From assembly GCA_938005675.1 (NCBI GenBank), contig CALKXH010000043.1:1-32788 (forward strand): 32,788 nucleotides of DNA, written 5' to 3'. Below the pieces are notes generated by a model that had not been told where the DNA came from, did not search any database, and worked only from the letters and a program-made list of their open reading frames with translations. This document shows positions 1 to 6,880 of the stretch, one piece after another. The translations under genes were made by a program, and so were the position numbers. This stretch comes from an uncultured Anaerolineae bacterium (GTDB lineage Bacteria; Chloroflexota; Anaerolineae; Aggregatilineales; UBA2796). Every line of letters starts with the position of its first letter. The stretch's first letter is position 1.

Positions 1-455
1 GCGACAGCGGCGTTGTGCGCCTGAAGCGCGATGGATCGCCCGCCATTTTCTATCGGCTCTCGGCGCGGGATCGGGCGCATTTGCTGCGCGGCGTGATCGA
101 GGCGCTGCGCATCCACTACGCCGCCGCCGCCGATCAGCTGGCTGCGCCGTATCATCGCCTCCCGCTCTATCGGCGCGGCGAGGGGGACTTCGAAGCGTGG
201 CTGGAGCAAGTGGCTAAGGCGGGTTTGCCCAGCAATAGCTTCATCTTGGGCAGCGCCCATCAGATGTCGTCGTGCCGCATGGGCGCCAATCCGTCGCGCG
301 GCGCCGTCGCGCCCGACGGTGAGACTTTCGAGGTGCGCAACCTGTTCGTGGCGGATGCCAGCGCCCTGCCAACCGCCTCCGGCGTCAATCCAATGTTGAC
401 GATCATGGCGGTGGCGCACATTGTGGCGCAGCATCTCAAGGCGCGGCTGTCCTGA
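1..455 (+). CDS. GMC-family FAD oxidoreductase, C-terminal fragment
   Basis: The 3' end of a gene that begins before the window; the frame is open from base 3 (Asp-Ser-Gly-Val...) to the TGA at 453-455. The visible ~150 residues carry the C-terminal GMC oxidoreductase signature: the active-site His in 'SAHQMSSCRMG', the 'LFVADASALPTASGVNP' segment with the second catalytic-site Asn-Pro, and 'LTIMAVAH'. Family members oxidise alcohols or sugars with FAD. The N-terminal FAD-binding domain is outside the window, so the substrate cannot be judged. It converges on the ABC permease gene with no gap: its stop TGA directly abuts the other gene's stop in the palindrome TGATCA. Proximity to a sugar ABC importer is compatible with a polyol or sugar oxidase role, but that is inference. 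Confidence 0.9.
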   Translation, partial: DSGVVRLKRDGSPAIFYRLSARDRAHLLRGVIEALRIHYAAAADQLAAPYHRLPLYRRGEGDFEAWLEQVAKAGLPSNSFILGSAHQMSSCRMGANPSRGAVAPDGETFEVRNLFVADASALPTASGVNPMLTIMAVAHIVAQHLKARLS

Positions 456-1334
456 TCAGCCTTTGGTGGCGCCGGCGGTCAAGCCGCGCACGATGTAGCG
501 CTGCACAAAGAGCGTGATAATCAGCACCGGCAGCGTGATCACGACCGCCGCCGCCATCAGACCACCCCAATCCACGCTGGCGTAGGTCAGGAAGTTGAAG
601 ATGGCGATGGGCAGCGTGCGCGTGCGGTCGTCCGCCAAGACCAGCGAGAACATGAAGTTGTTCCACGAGAAGATGAACGCCACGATGCCCGCCGTGATCA
701 CGCCCGGCATCGAGAGCGGCAACGCCACGCGCAAAAAGGCGCCAATCGGCGTGGCGCCATCGATCTTTGCCGCTTCCTCTAGCTCGATGGGCAGCTCCTC
801 GTAGAAGGCAATCATGATCCACGCGATGAAGGGCAAGCCGACCAGCATGTGGCTCAAAATGAGCGGCGTCAGCGTGCCGATCAGCCCTAGGCGGCTGAAG
901 ATGATGAACCACGGGATCAAAAAGGTGATGCCCGGCACGATGCGCGCTGTCAAGAGGATCACGCCCAGCCATTGCAGGCGGAAACGCGCGATGGCGTACG
1001 CCGCCGGCAAGCCCAAAATTAGCGAGAAGAGCGTGGAGAGCGCCGCCACTGCAAAACTGTTCAACAGGTAGCGCAGGAACTCATACTGGGCGAAGACGTT
1101 CTCGTAGTTCTCCAACGTGGGCGTGAAGTTGAAGATGTTGCGCGTGTTGGTGATATCGACTTGCGTCTTGAAGGAGCTGAGCAGCATCCATGCGAAGGGC
1201 GCGAGGAAGATGAACAGCACTACCGCGATGGCGAGGTAGCGCAGCGCTCCCCCCAACGCCTGACGGAGTCGGCGTTGCTGCGCTTGGAGGTTGACGGCGC
1301 CTCGGGGCATTTCTACGGCGTAGTTCGTGGTCAT
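456..1334 (-). CDS. Carbohydrate ABC transporter permease, MalG type
   Basis: A 292-residue inner-membrane permease with about six hydrophobic segments and the conserved cytoplasmic EAA loop ('EEAAKIDGAT...' through 'PLSMPG') that docks to the ATPase. The start at 1334 is preferred over an in-frame ATG at 1349: its ATG overlaps the upstream permease stop as ATGA (1331-1334), and a GGGGAG Shine-Dalgarno lies 7 nt before it, inside the extra codons of the longer version. This is the second permease of a binding-protein-dependent sugar importer; the MalF-type partner and binding protein lie immediately upstream in the same operon. No ATP-binding subunit is present in the window, so a shared MsmK/UgpC-like ATPase encoded elsewhere is likely. 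Substrate unknown. Confidence 0.93.
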   Translation of the reverse strand: MTTNYAVEMPRGAVNLQAQQRRLRQALGGALRYLAIAVVLFIFLAPFAWMLLSSFKTQVDITNTRNIFNFTPTLENYENVFAQYEFLRYLLNSFAVAALSTLFSLILGLPAAYAIARFRLQWLGVILLTARIVPGITFLIPWFIIFSRLGLIGTLTPLILSHMLVGLPFIAWIMIAFYEELPIELEEAAKIDGATPIGAFLRVALPLSMPGVITAGIVAFIFSWNNFMFSLVLADDRTRTLPIAIFNFLTYASVDWGGLMAAAVVITLPVLIITLFVQRYIVRGLTAGATKG

Positions 1335-2209
1335 AGGGCGGCTCCCCAATGGCGACGGAAGCGGATGAAGAACAGGCTGACGCCCAGAATCAGGGTGAAG
1401 AAGACGATCAGCAGGCTGGAGGCTTGCCCCAACTGGAAATATTCGAAGGCTTGGATGTAGCCGTAAGTGTTGATCGTCTCGGTGGCGAAGCCCGGTCCGC
1501 CGCGCGTCATGGTGTAGATGATGTCGAAGGTCTTGAGTGCGTCAATCGAGCGCAGCAGGGTCGCGGCGATGATGGTGGGGAAGAGCAGCGGCAAGGTCAG
1601 CTGCGTGAAGCGCTGCCACGCGCTGGCGCCATCGACGCGGGCTGCCTCGTACGGCTCTTCCGGCAATGCCGATAAGCCCGCCAACAGAATCAGCGCCATC
1701 AGGGGCGTCCACTGCCAGATATCCACCACTGCCAGCCATAACAAGGCGGTCGACGAGCTGCCCAGAAAGTCCTGAGGCGGCAAGCTGAGCGCCCGCAGCA
1801 AGGCGTTCAAGGCGCCGATGTTCGGCTCGTAGAGCAGCAACCACGCCATGCCGATGGCGACGGGCGTCGCCACCATAGGCAGCAGGATCAGCGTCTTGAC
1901 GAGGTTGTGACCGAGAAACTTGCCGTTGATCAGCAAGGCGATGCCCAAGCCGAGCGCCAACTCCGCGCCCACGGCGACGCCTGTGAAGATGAACGTGCGC
2001 ACCACGGCGTCACCAAAGCGCGGATCGCGCGTGAGCAGGCGCTCGTAGTTGCTCAGCCCGACGAATTCGGGCGGGCGGCGCGCCGAGCCGCTCCAGACGT
2101 GCAAGCTCAAGTAGCTGGTGTACAGCAGCGGCACGATCATCATGGCGATCACGAAGATGATGGAGGGCAGGACGAACGTGCTGCGAATGTGGCGATTGAG
2201 GAAGTTCAT
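1331..2209 (-). CDS. Carbohydrate ABC transporter permease, MalF type
   Basis: A 292-residue membrane protein with an N-terminal anchor ('TFVLPSIIFVIAMMIVPLLYT'), several further transmembrane segments and the EAA loop ('EEPYEAARVDGASAWQRF...LPLLFPT'). It forms the heterodimeric channel of a CUT1-type sugar importer with the following MalG-type subunit, whose start overlaps its stop by 4 nt (translational coupling). The ATG at 2209 has GAGG 5 nt upstream. A 77-nt gap containing a 13-bp hairpin separates it from the binding-protein gene, which fits the usual higher expression of binding protein than permeases. The substrate cannot be read from the sequence. Confidence 0.93.
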   Translation of the reverse strand: MNFLNRHIRSTFVLPSIIFVIAMMIVPLLYTSYLSLHVWSGSARRPPEFVGLSNYERLLTRDPRFGDAVVRTFIFTGVAVGAELALGLGIALLINGKFLGHNLVKTLILLPMVATPVAIGMAWLLLYEPNIGALNALLRALSLPPQDFLGSSSTALLWLAVVDIWQWTPLMALILLAGLSALPEEPYEAARVDGASAWQRFTQLTLPLLFPTIIAATLLRSIDALKTFDIIYTMTRGGPGFATETINTYGYIQAFEYFQLGQASSLLIVFFTLILGVSLFFIRFRRHWGAAL

Positions 2210-2234
2210 GTCAGCCTCGGGGCAGCTCTACGGC

Positions 2235-2276
2235 GCGAGGTGCGCCACCTGAAGACTCTCCGATGGCGCACCTCGC
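2235..2276 (-). terminator. Intra-operon hairpin between binding protein and permeases
   Basis: Perfect 13-bp inverted repeat: GCGAGGTGCGCCA (2235-2247) and its exact complement (2264-2276), with a 16-nt loop. It starts 10 nt after the binding-protein stop codon and ends 25 nt before the first permease start. No T-run follows on the minus strand, so partial attenuation or protection of the upstream mRNA 3' end is more likely than full termination. This arrangement is well known from malE-malF type operons; the role here is inferred. Confidence 0.7.
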
Positions 2277-2286
2277 CGCTGGCGAA

Positions 2287-3609
2287 CTAACGATCTTCGC
2301 GCAGGAAGGCGTTGAACTGCTCGTGCGCCTCTCTGAGTGCCGCCTCAAGGTTGCCGCCCTCGATGGCGACCACAATCGGCGCCCCGACGATGTCGCGCGC
2401 GCGCCCGACGCTGATCACGCGCGGACGATCATAGCCGACGCCGCGCGCCGCCTGCAGCTTGGCGACTTCAGCGTACTCGGTCGGGAAGCCGGACAGCCCT
2501 TCGGGCGATTCCCACACCGAGTTACGTGGACCGGGGTTGCCGCTCTTTTGCAGCGCCATGACGACCGGCGCGCTAGTCGCCCACTTGACGAACTCCCAAG
2601 CCGCTTCCTTGTTATTGGAGAGTTCGTTGATGCCCAGTGCCCAAGAGGTGATGTTGTACTGATTAGCGCCCGCCGGACCAGCTGGGAAGGGCGCGAAGCC
2701 GATCTCGCTGGCGACGGTCGAGCGGGTTGGGTCGGTGGCGTTCAGGAACAGGCTATCGGCGTCGATCCACATCGCCGCCTTGCCCTGTTGCAAGACTGCC
2801 ACAGCCTGAGGCCAGCTCATATTGGTGGTGCCCTGCGGACCGTATTCGCGCAGCAGACGTCCGTAGAACTCATAGGCGGCGCGCGCCTCGGGCGTATCCA
2901 AGCCGGAGGTACCGTCTTCTTTCGTCCAGTCGGCGCCGAAGCTGTAGAGGAAGCTGCTGAACTGCGTCACAGCCGCCGCGCGCTGCCCGCGCATGACGAT
3001 GCCCGCGACGCCATTGGCGGGATCGGTCAGCGCCTTAGCTGCCGCTTCCAGCTCCTCGAGGGTGGTCGGGGCGCTCAAGCCTTTGGCGGCGAAGAGGTCT
3101 TTGCGGTAGTAGACTACTTGGCGCTCAGTCACAATCGGCACGCCGAAGACTATGCCCTCAAAAGTGACGGTCTCGCGGGCTGCCTCTTGGAAATCTGCCC
3201 AATTCCAGTCAGTATCAGACTCGGCGAACGCCTTCAGATCGAAGAGCCAGCCGTTCTTGGCGAAGAGCCGCCCTTCCTGCAAGGGACGGAACATGAAGGC
3301 ATCGGCGGTGCTGGTGCCGCTGGTCAAGCCGACCTGCAACTTTTGCGAGAGCTGATCCTCGAAGTAGCTCTCGATGCGCAGCGACATGCCGCTCGCTTGC
3401 TCGAAAGCCGGGATCAGGCGCTGGATGGTGTTGTTCCAAGGGTGATTGGCGAAGATCAGGCGCAGCTCGGTGCCGGCGAACTTGTTGCTCACGCCGGCTG
3501 TCAGCGGATTATCTTGCGCCGACGTTGGCAGGGCGGGCAAGAGCGTCGCGCAGGCGAAGGCGACCGCCACGGCAAGGCTCACAGCCTTCAAAAGGATGGA
3601 TTTACGCAT
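2287..3609 (-). CDS. Extracellular sugar-binding protein of ABC importer (family 1)
   Basis: A 440-residue secreted solute-binding protein. A basic start (MRKS), a hydrophobic stretch and 'PTSAQD' form a signal peptide with a likely signal-peptidase I site; the Cys in 'AFACAT' is a poor lipobox. The body shows family 1 binding-protein features, including 'TELRLIFANHPWNN', 'SGTSTADAFMF', 'VVYYRKDLFAAKGLSAPTTL' and 'KEAAWEFVKWATS'. The start at 3609 is chosen because GGAG lies 8 nt upstream; an in-frame ATG at 3624 would put that motif inside the gene. It is the first gene of the importer operon (binding protein, MalF, MalG). Two overlapping inverted repeats 36-61 nt upstream look like operator sites. 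Confidence 0.93.
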   Translation of the reverse strand: MRKSILLKAVSLAVAVAFACATLLPALPTSAQDNPLTAGVSNKFAGTELRLIFANHPWNNTIQRLIPAFEQASGMSLRIESYFEDQLSQKLQVGLTSGTSTADAFMFRPLQEGRLFAKNGWLFDLKAFAESDTDWNWADFQEAARETVTFEGIVFGVPIVTERQVVYYRKDLFAAKGLSAPTTLEELEAAAKALTDPANGVAGIVMRGQRAAAVTQFSSFLYSFGADWTKEDGTSGLDTPEARAAYEFYGRLLREYGPQGTTNMSWPQAVAVLQQGKAAMWIDADSLFLNATDPTRSTVASEIGFAPFPAGPAGANQYNITSWALGINELSNNKEAAWEFVKWATSAPVVMALQKSGNPGPRNSVWESPEGLSGFPTEYAEVAKLQAARGVGYDRPRVISVGRARDIVGAPIVVAIEGGNLEAALREAHEQFNAFLREDR

Positions 3610-3644
3610 GGCAAAAATCTCCATTGTAGCTAGAAACGTTTTTG

Positions 3645-3670
3645 TTCTGAACAGAAGCTCAGGTGAGCTT
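3645..3670. promoter_or_regulatory. Nested inverted repeats upstream of sugar-importer operon
   Basis: Two perfect palindromes share bases: TTCTG-AA-CAGAA (3645-3656) and AAGCTCA-GG-TGAGCTT (3655-3670). They lie in the 164-nt divergent intergenic region between the binding-protein gene and the CPBP-like operon. Position and symmetry suggest a repressor or activator site for the importer; no regulator gene is adjacent, so its identity is unknown. Confidence 0.5.
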
Positions 3671-3716
3671 CAATGATAGCGCACTTCGCTAGGTGTGCAA
3701 GGCGACGCGCCGCTGT

Positions 3717-3722
3717 TATAAT
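3717..3722 (+). promoter_or_regulatory. -10 element (TATAAT) for the five-gene operon
   Basis: Exact consensus TATAAT, which would start transcription near 3729, about 45 nt before the first gene of the operon at 3774. No convincing -35 hexamer lies 16-18 nt upstream, so the promoter may rely on an activator or another sigma factor. Confidence 0.45.
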
Positions 3723-3773
3723 TGCCACAGTTTAACAAAAATCTAACGCTCCGTTGAGAGACATTGAGGTGAA

Positions 3774-4562
3774 ATGCGGGCGGGAGGAAAAAGAGAATCG
3801 TTCATGGCGCGGTTGCGCGCCGCCGAGCCGCCATCGCCGTGGCAGCTGAGCAGCGGCATCGTCTTCATGGTGGCATACGTGCTGTTCTCGATAGTCTGGC
3901 TGCTCTCGGTCAGCGTGCTGGCGGATGAGGCGCAGAGCGGCGCGCCCTCGCCGCGCACGCTCACGCTCAGCGCCCTGCTGACGGCGATAGTCATCACGCT
4001 CGGCATCGGGCAGTGGGCGCGGCGGCGCTTCGGCGAGAACTGGCTGAAGGTCTTGCGCTTGCTCTCGCCCAGCCGCCCGTCGGCGCTCTTGGCAGTCTTG
4101 ATGTTCTGCTTGGGCATCGCGTGGGCGATTGACCTTGTCGGCAGGCTGCTGAACTTGACGGCGGGGCAGATCGTGCCGCCGACGCTCGAAGTGCTGCGCG
4201 GCGGCGAGCCGCTCGGCTTCCTCTTGGGCGTGCTGTTGGCGGTCGTCTTTCAGCCAGTGGCGGAGGGGCTGCTCTTCGGCGGCGTGTTGTATCCGAGCGT
4301 GGCGCGCGTCGGCGGCGATAACCGCATCGGGATCGTGGGCGGCGCGTTGCTGTACATGCTGGTGGCGCTGCTGACCTCCGGCGCGCAGGGGCAGTGGTAC
4401 GCCCTGATTCAGCCCTTCTTCATGATGCTGGTCGTGCTGAGCGCGCGCGCTTACGCCCAATCGACGCGCACCGCCATCGTCGCGCGAGCCGCTTTCGGCG
4501 TCTTCTTCGTCTTGGCGGCGCTCTTCAGCGCCGGCTTCGCCGACTTGCCGATTGCGAGTTAG
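3774..4562 (+). CDS. CPBP-like membrane protein with degenerate active site
   Basis: A 262-residue integral membrane protein with about six to seven hydrophobic segments. The segment 'PVAEGLLFGGVLYPSV' aligns by eye with the first motif of CPBP (Abi) intramembrane proteases, normally EExxxR, but the second Glu is Gly and the Arg is Gly, so proteolysis looks unlikely. The start at 3774 has GAGG 4 nt upstream; a second ATG at 3804 has its GGAGG too far away. It is the first gene of a compact operon; its stop overlaps the AGGAG ribosome site of the next gene. Family assignment is tentative: real membrane gene certain, CPBP relation moderate. Confidence 0.7.
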   Translation: MRAGGKRESFMARLRAAEPPSPWQLSSGIVFMVAYVLFSIVWLLSVSVLADEAQSGAPSPRTLTLSALLTAIVITLGIGQWARRRFGENWLKVLRLLSPSRPSALLAVLMFCLGIAWAIDLVGRLLNLTAGQIVPPTLEVLRGGEPLGFLLGVLLAVVFQPVAEGLLFGGVLYPSVARVGGDNRIGIVGGALLYMLVALLTSGAQGQWYALIQPFFMMLVVLSARAYAQSTRTAIVARAAFGVFFVLAALFSAGFADLPIAS

Positions 4563-4570
4563 GAGCGCAC

Positions 4571-5257
4571 GTGATCGCGGCGGAGACGCACCTCAGTCTG
4601 TTCTACACGGTCGCGCTCAAGGGCGATTTAGCGCTCTTGCCGCGCCTGTTCACTTTCCTCAGCCGCCAGCGCGCCGCTGTGCGCGGACTCTCCTTCTTAG
4701 TGGATATGGGCTGCGCCTGCGCGCCTGAGGCGTGGATTTGCCAAGCGACCGCCGGACGGGGTATGCTTGTGGCGATGGACGGCATGGGCTACGATGCCTT
4801 CCACGTGGGTGTGCGCGACCCGCTCTATCGCGCGCCGCACATCATCGAGGGGCTACAACGCCTGATCGTGACGCGCTTCGCGGCAGGCGGGTGGTCGGTG
4901 CAGGTGGAGCGCGGCGGCGTGCGGGTCGGCTTTGCCAACGCCGCTCAGATGGCGCGCGCCGCCGCCGATCTGCCCGACGTCGACTTGTTGATCGGCTTGC
5001 GCTACACTGATCAAGCAGTTATGCAACTAGAATGGCAGGCTGGGCAGAGACGGCTACTCTTTGACTGCGGTGAGCGACAGAGTCAGATCGGGCGGCTGGA
5101 TTTGACGCTCTTGCCCGAAGCGCCATACCTCACAGTGCAGGGACACGCCGCCTTAAGCCTGCCTGAGGGGACGCCGCCCGACCCGACCATCAGCGGCGTG
5201 ATCGAGTTCGTGCAGAGCGAGGCGCGCTACGCCGAACGGAAGCGAGAAGGATCATGA
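4571..5257 (+). CDS. Degenerate metallophosphatase/5'-nucleotidase-like protein
   Basis: A 228-residue soluble protein. GTG at 4571 is the likely start: AGGAG (4561-4565) sits 5 nt upstream and the previous gene ends at 4562. The order of elements resembles the N-terminal calcineurin-like domain of 5'-nucleotidases: a 'LFYTVALKGDLALLPRL' opening (normally with DxH), then 'GLSFLVDMGCACAP' (normally GD), then 'VAMDGMGYDAFHVG' (normally GYDAxxxGNHE). The metal-binding Asp, His and Asn residues expected at these points are absent, so it may be a non-catalytic relative. The C-terminal end 'PDPTISGVIEFVQSEARYAERK' is distinctive. Its stop overlaps the Nif3 start by 4 nt, so the two are probably made together. 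Function unknown; the family link is a by-eye inference. Confidence 0.6.
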   Translation: MIAAETHLSLFYTVALKGDLALLPRLFTFLSRQRAAVRGLSFLVDMGCACAPEAWICQATAGRGMLVAMDGMGYDAFHVGVRDPLYRAPHIIEGLQRLIVTRFAAGGWSVQVERGGVRVGFANAAQMARAAADLPDVDLLIGLRYTDQAVMQLEWQAGQRRLLFDCGERQSQIGRLDLTLLPEAPYLTVQGHAALSLPEGTPPDPTISGVIEFVQSEARYAERKREGS

Positions 5258-6162
5258 TCTCACAAGCGGAGCTAGTCGAACGCCTGAACAAGCTCTTCAA
5301 TGTAGCCGACTTCGATGAGAGCGGCGACCGTCGCTACTTCCCAGCTGGCTATGAGTCCATGATAGAGCGCTACTTAGCTGAAGGCTTCCTGAGCGGCACG
5401 CTCAACGGCTTGATGCTGGATAACACAGCGCAGGTCGAGCGCGTCTATCTGATCGTCTTCCCCGCCACGCAAGTGCTGGATAGGATCATCGCCAAAGAGG
5501 TCGAGCGCGGCGCGCCCGGCGCCTTGATCTTCAGCCATCACCTCGCCGATTATCAAGAGAGCAGCGGCACGTACACCTACATCGCCGAGGCGCACCTGCA
5601 AGAGCTGCGCGAGCATCACATCAGCTTGTACATCTGCCACGCCCCGCTGGATTGCCATCCGCACCTCTCGACGTCGGGCGCGCTCGCCAACGCCCTGAAG
5701 CTCAAGGAGCAGGCGCGCTTCGCTGCGTACTACGGCGGCTTGTCCGGCGTGTACGGCAACGCCAACGGCGTCAGTTTTCACGACTTCGCCAAGCGCGTGG
5801 CGGAGATTTGCGGCTTGCCCGCCCTGCGCTATCACGCCGTGCGCCACAACGGACGCCCGATCAACAAGGTGGCGGTTGTGGCGGGCATGGGCGGCACGCC
5901 CGACAATCTGCGGGAGGCAGCGCAGCTAGGTTGCGATACTTTCGTCACCGGCGAGTGGTGGCTGCTCGGTCAGGGCGAGTTTCAGGCGCAGTCTCGTGAG
6001 CGAATGCGCGAGCTGCTGCGCGAGCTAGACCTGAACATCATCGGCAGCTCGCACTACGCCAGCGAGTCGCTGGTGCTGCGCGATGCCCTCCAGCAGTGGC
6101 TGCAAGAGAACATCCCCTCGATTGACCCGATCTTCATGCCCGAGACCGATGCGTGGCGCTAA
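5254..6162 (+). CDS. Nif3-like dinuclear metal-centre protein
   Basis: A 302-residue Nif3/YbgI family protein. Expected metal-site motifs are visible: His95-His96 in 'FSHHLADY', His129 and Asp133 in 'CHAPLD', 'VAGMGG' near 210, 'TFVTGEW' near 230 (TGE signature), and His267 with Glu271 in 'SSHYASES'. Members form hexameric toroids with two metal ions; a GTP cyclohydrolase-like activity has been proposed for some, but the physiological role is generally unresolved. The start overlaps the previous stop as ATGA (5254-5257), and the next gene begins inside its last codons. Coupling to a phosphatase-like relative may hint at a shared phosphate-containing ligand, which is speculative. Confidence 0.92.
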   Translation: MISQAELVERLNKLFNVADFDESGDRRYFPAGYESMIERYLAEGFLSGTLNGLMLDNTAQVERVYLIVFPATQVLDRIIAKEVERGAPGALIFSHHLADYQESSGTYTYIAEAHLQELREHHISLYICHAPLDCHPHLSTSGALANALKLKEQARFAAYYGGLSGVYGNANGVSFHDFAKRVAEICGLPALRYHAVRHNGRPINKVAVVAGMGGTPDNLREAAQLGCDTFVTGEWWLLGQGEFQAQSRERMRELLRELDLNIIGSSHYASESLVLRDALQQWLQENIPSIDPIFMPETDAWR

Positions 6163-6880
6163 CTTGCGGCGATTGGTGACGCTATGCGCCTTGATCGGGG
6201 CTGTGATCGGCGCGCTGATGGCAGTCCCTATCTCCGCGCAGGAGGAGGGCTTGGCGATCATCACCTCGCCGACGCCCGCCCAGACCTTGATCGGCGTGGT
6301 GAGCGTGCAAGGCACAGCCAGCAGCCCGAATTTTCAGCGCTATCGCCTTGAATACGCCGTGCAGGGCAGCCTTGAGCCTGAGTGGTTCTCGATTGTGGAG
6401 ATCGCTCAACAGGTCACCAACGGCACGCTCGCCCTGTGGGATACGACCGCCCTGCCCGATGGCGTCTATCAGCTGCGCTTGCGGGTCTTTTTGCGCAGCG
6501 GCGCGGTGCTGCAGACCGTTGTGCAGGGGCTGAACGTGGTCAATCGGCTTGCCACCGCCCTGCCGACTCAGCCGCCGCCCGTCACCCCGCAACCGACCGT
6601 CCCGCCCACGCTCGGACCATCGCCCACTTCGCTCATCCAGCAGCCGCCCACGCAGCCGCCTCGCCCGACCGTGGCAGGGGTAGCGCTGCCGCCCGCGCCG
6701 CCCAGCGAGGGTCAGCGCGCCGTCACGCAAGCGGCGCGCGTCTTAGGGGCGTTGCAGGGCGCCTTTTGCAACGGAGCGCTGTTTGCGCTGTTCCTGTTCG
6801 GCATTTTCGGCGTCTATCGCGTCTTTCAGGTGCGGGTGCGCCCGCGCTTGCGGCGCTGGCTCTCGGAGGGCGGCGAGTGA
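6149..6880 (+). CDS. Membrane-anchored Ig-like surface protein with Pro-rich stalk
   Basis: A 243-residue exported protein. An N-terminal hydrophobic segment (about residues 5-29, ending 'PISAQEE') looks like a signal peptide. Residues ~32-130 form a beta-sandwich-like domain ('GVVSVQGTASSPNFQRYRLEY', 'LWDTTALPDGVYQLRLRVF') similar to Ig-like domains on chloroflexotal surface proteins and penicillin-binding proteins. A Pro/Thr/Gln-rich stalk follows (~135-195), then a C-terminal transmembrane helix (~205-228) and a basic tail, giving an extracytoplasmic domain held by the C-terminus. The ATG at 6149 overlaps the nif3-like gene by 14 nt and has only a weak ribosome site; a GTG 27 nt later is possible. 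Role probably structural or adhesive; ligand unknown. Confidence 0.75.
   Translation: MRGANLRRLVTLCALIGAVIGALMAVPISAQEEGLAIITSPTPAQTLIGVVSVQGTASSPNFQRYRLEYAVQGSLEPEWFSIVEIAQQVTNGTLALWDTTALPDGVYQLRLRVFLRSGAVLQTVVQGLNVVNRLATALPTQPPPVTPQPTVPPTLGPSPTSLIQQPPTQPPRPTVAGVALPPAPPSEGQRAVTQAARVLGALQGAFCNGALFALFLFGIFGVYRVFQVRVRPRLRRWLSEGGE

Noticed and set aside
1335-1349. Longer N-terminus of the MalG-type permease (start at 1349)
   Set aside because: The GGGGAG ribosome site lies within these codons and the ATGA overlap at 1331-1334 marks the true start.
2263-3633. Long plus-strand open frame opposite the sugar-binding protein
   Set aside because: It is a mirror of the high-GC minus-strand gene, with no family motif and no ribosome site; the minus strand has a clear signal peptide and binding-protein motifs.
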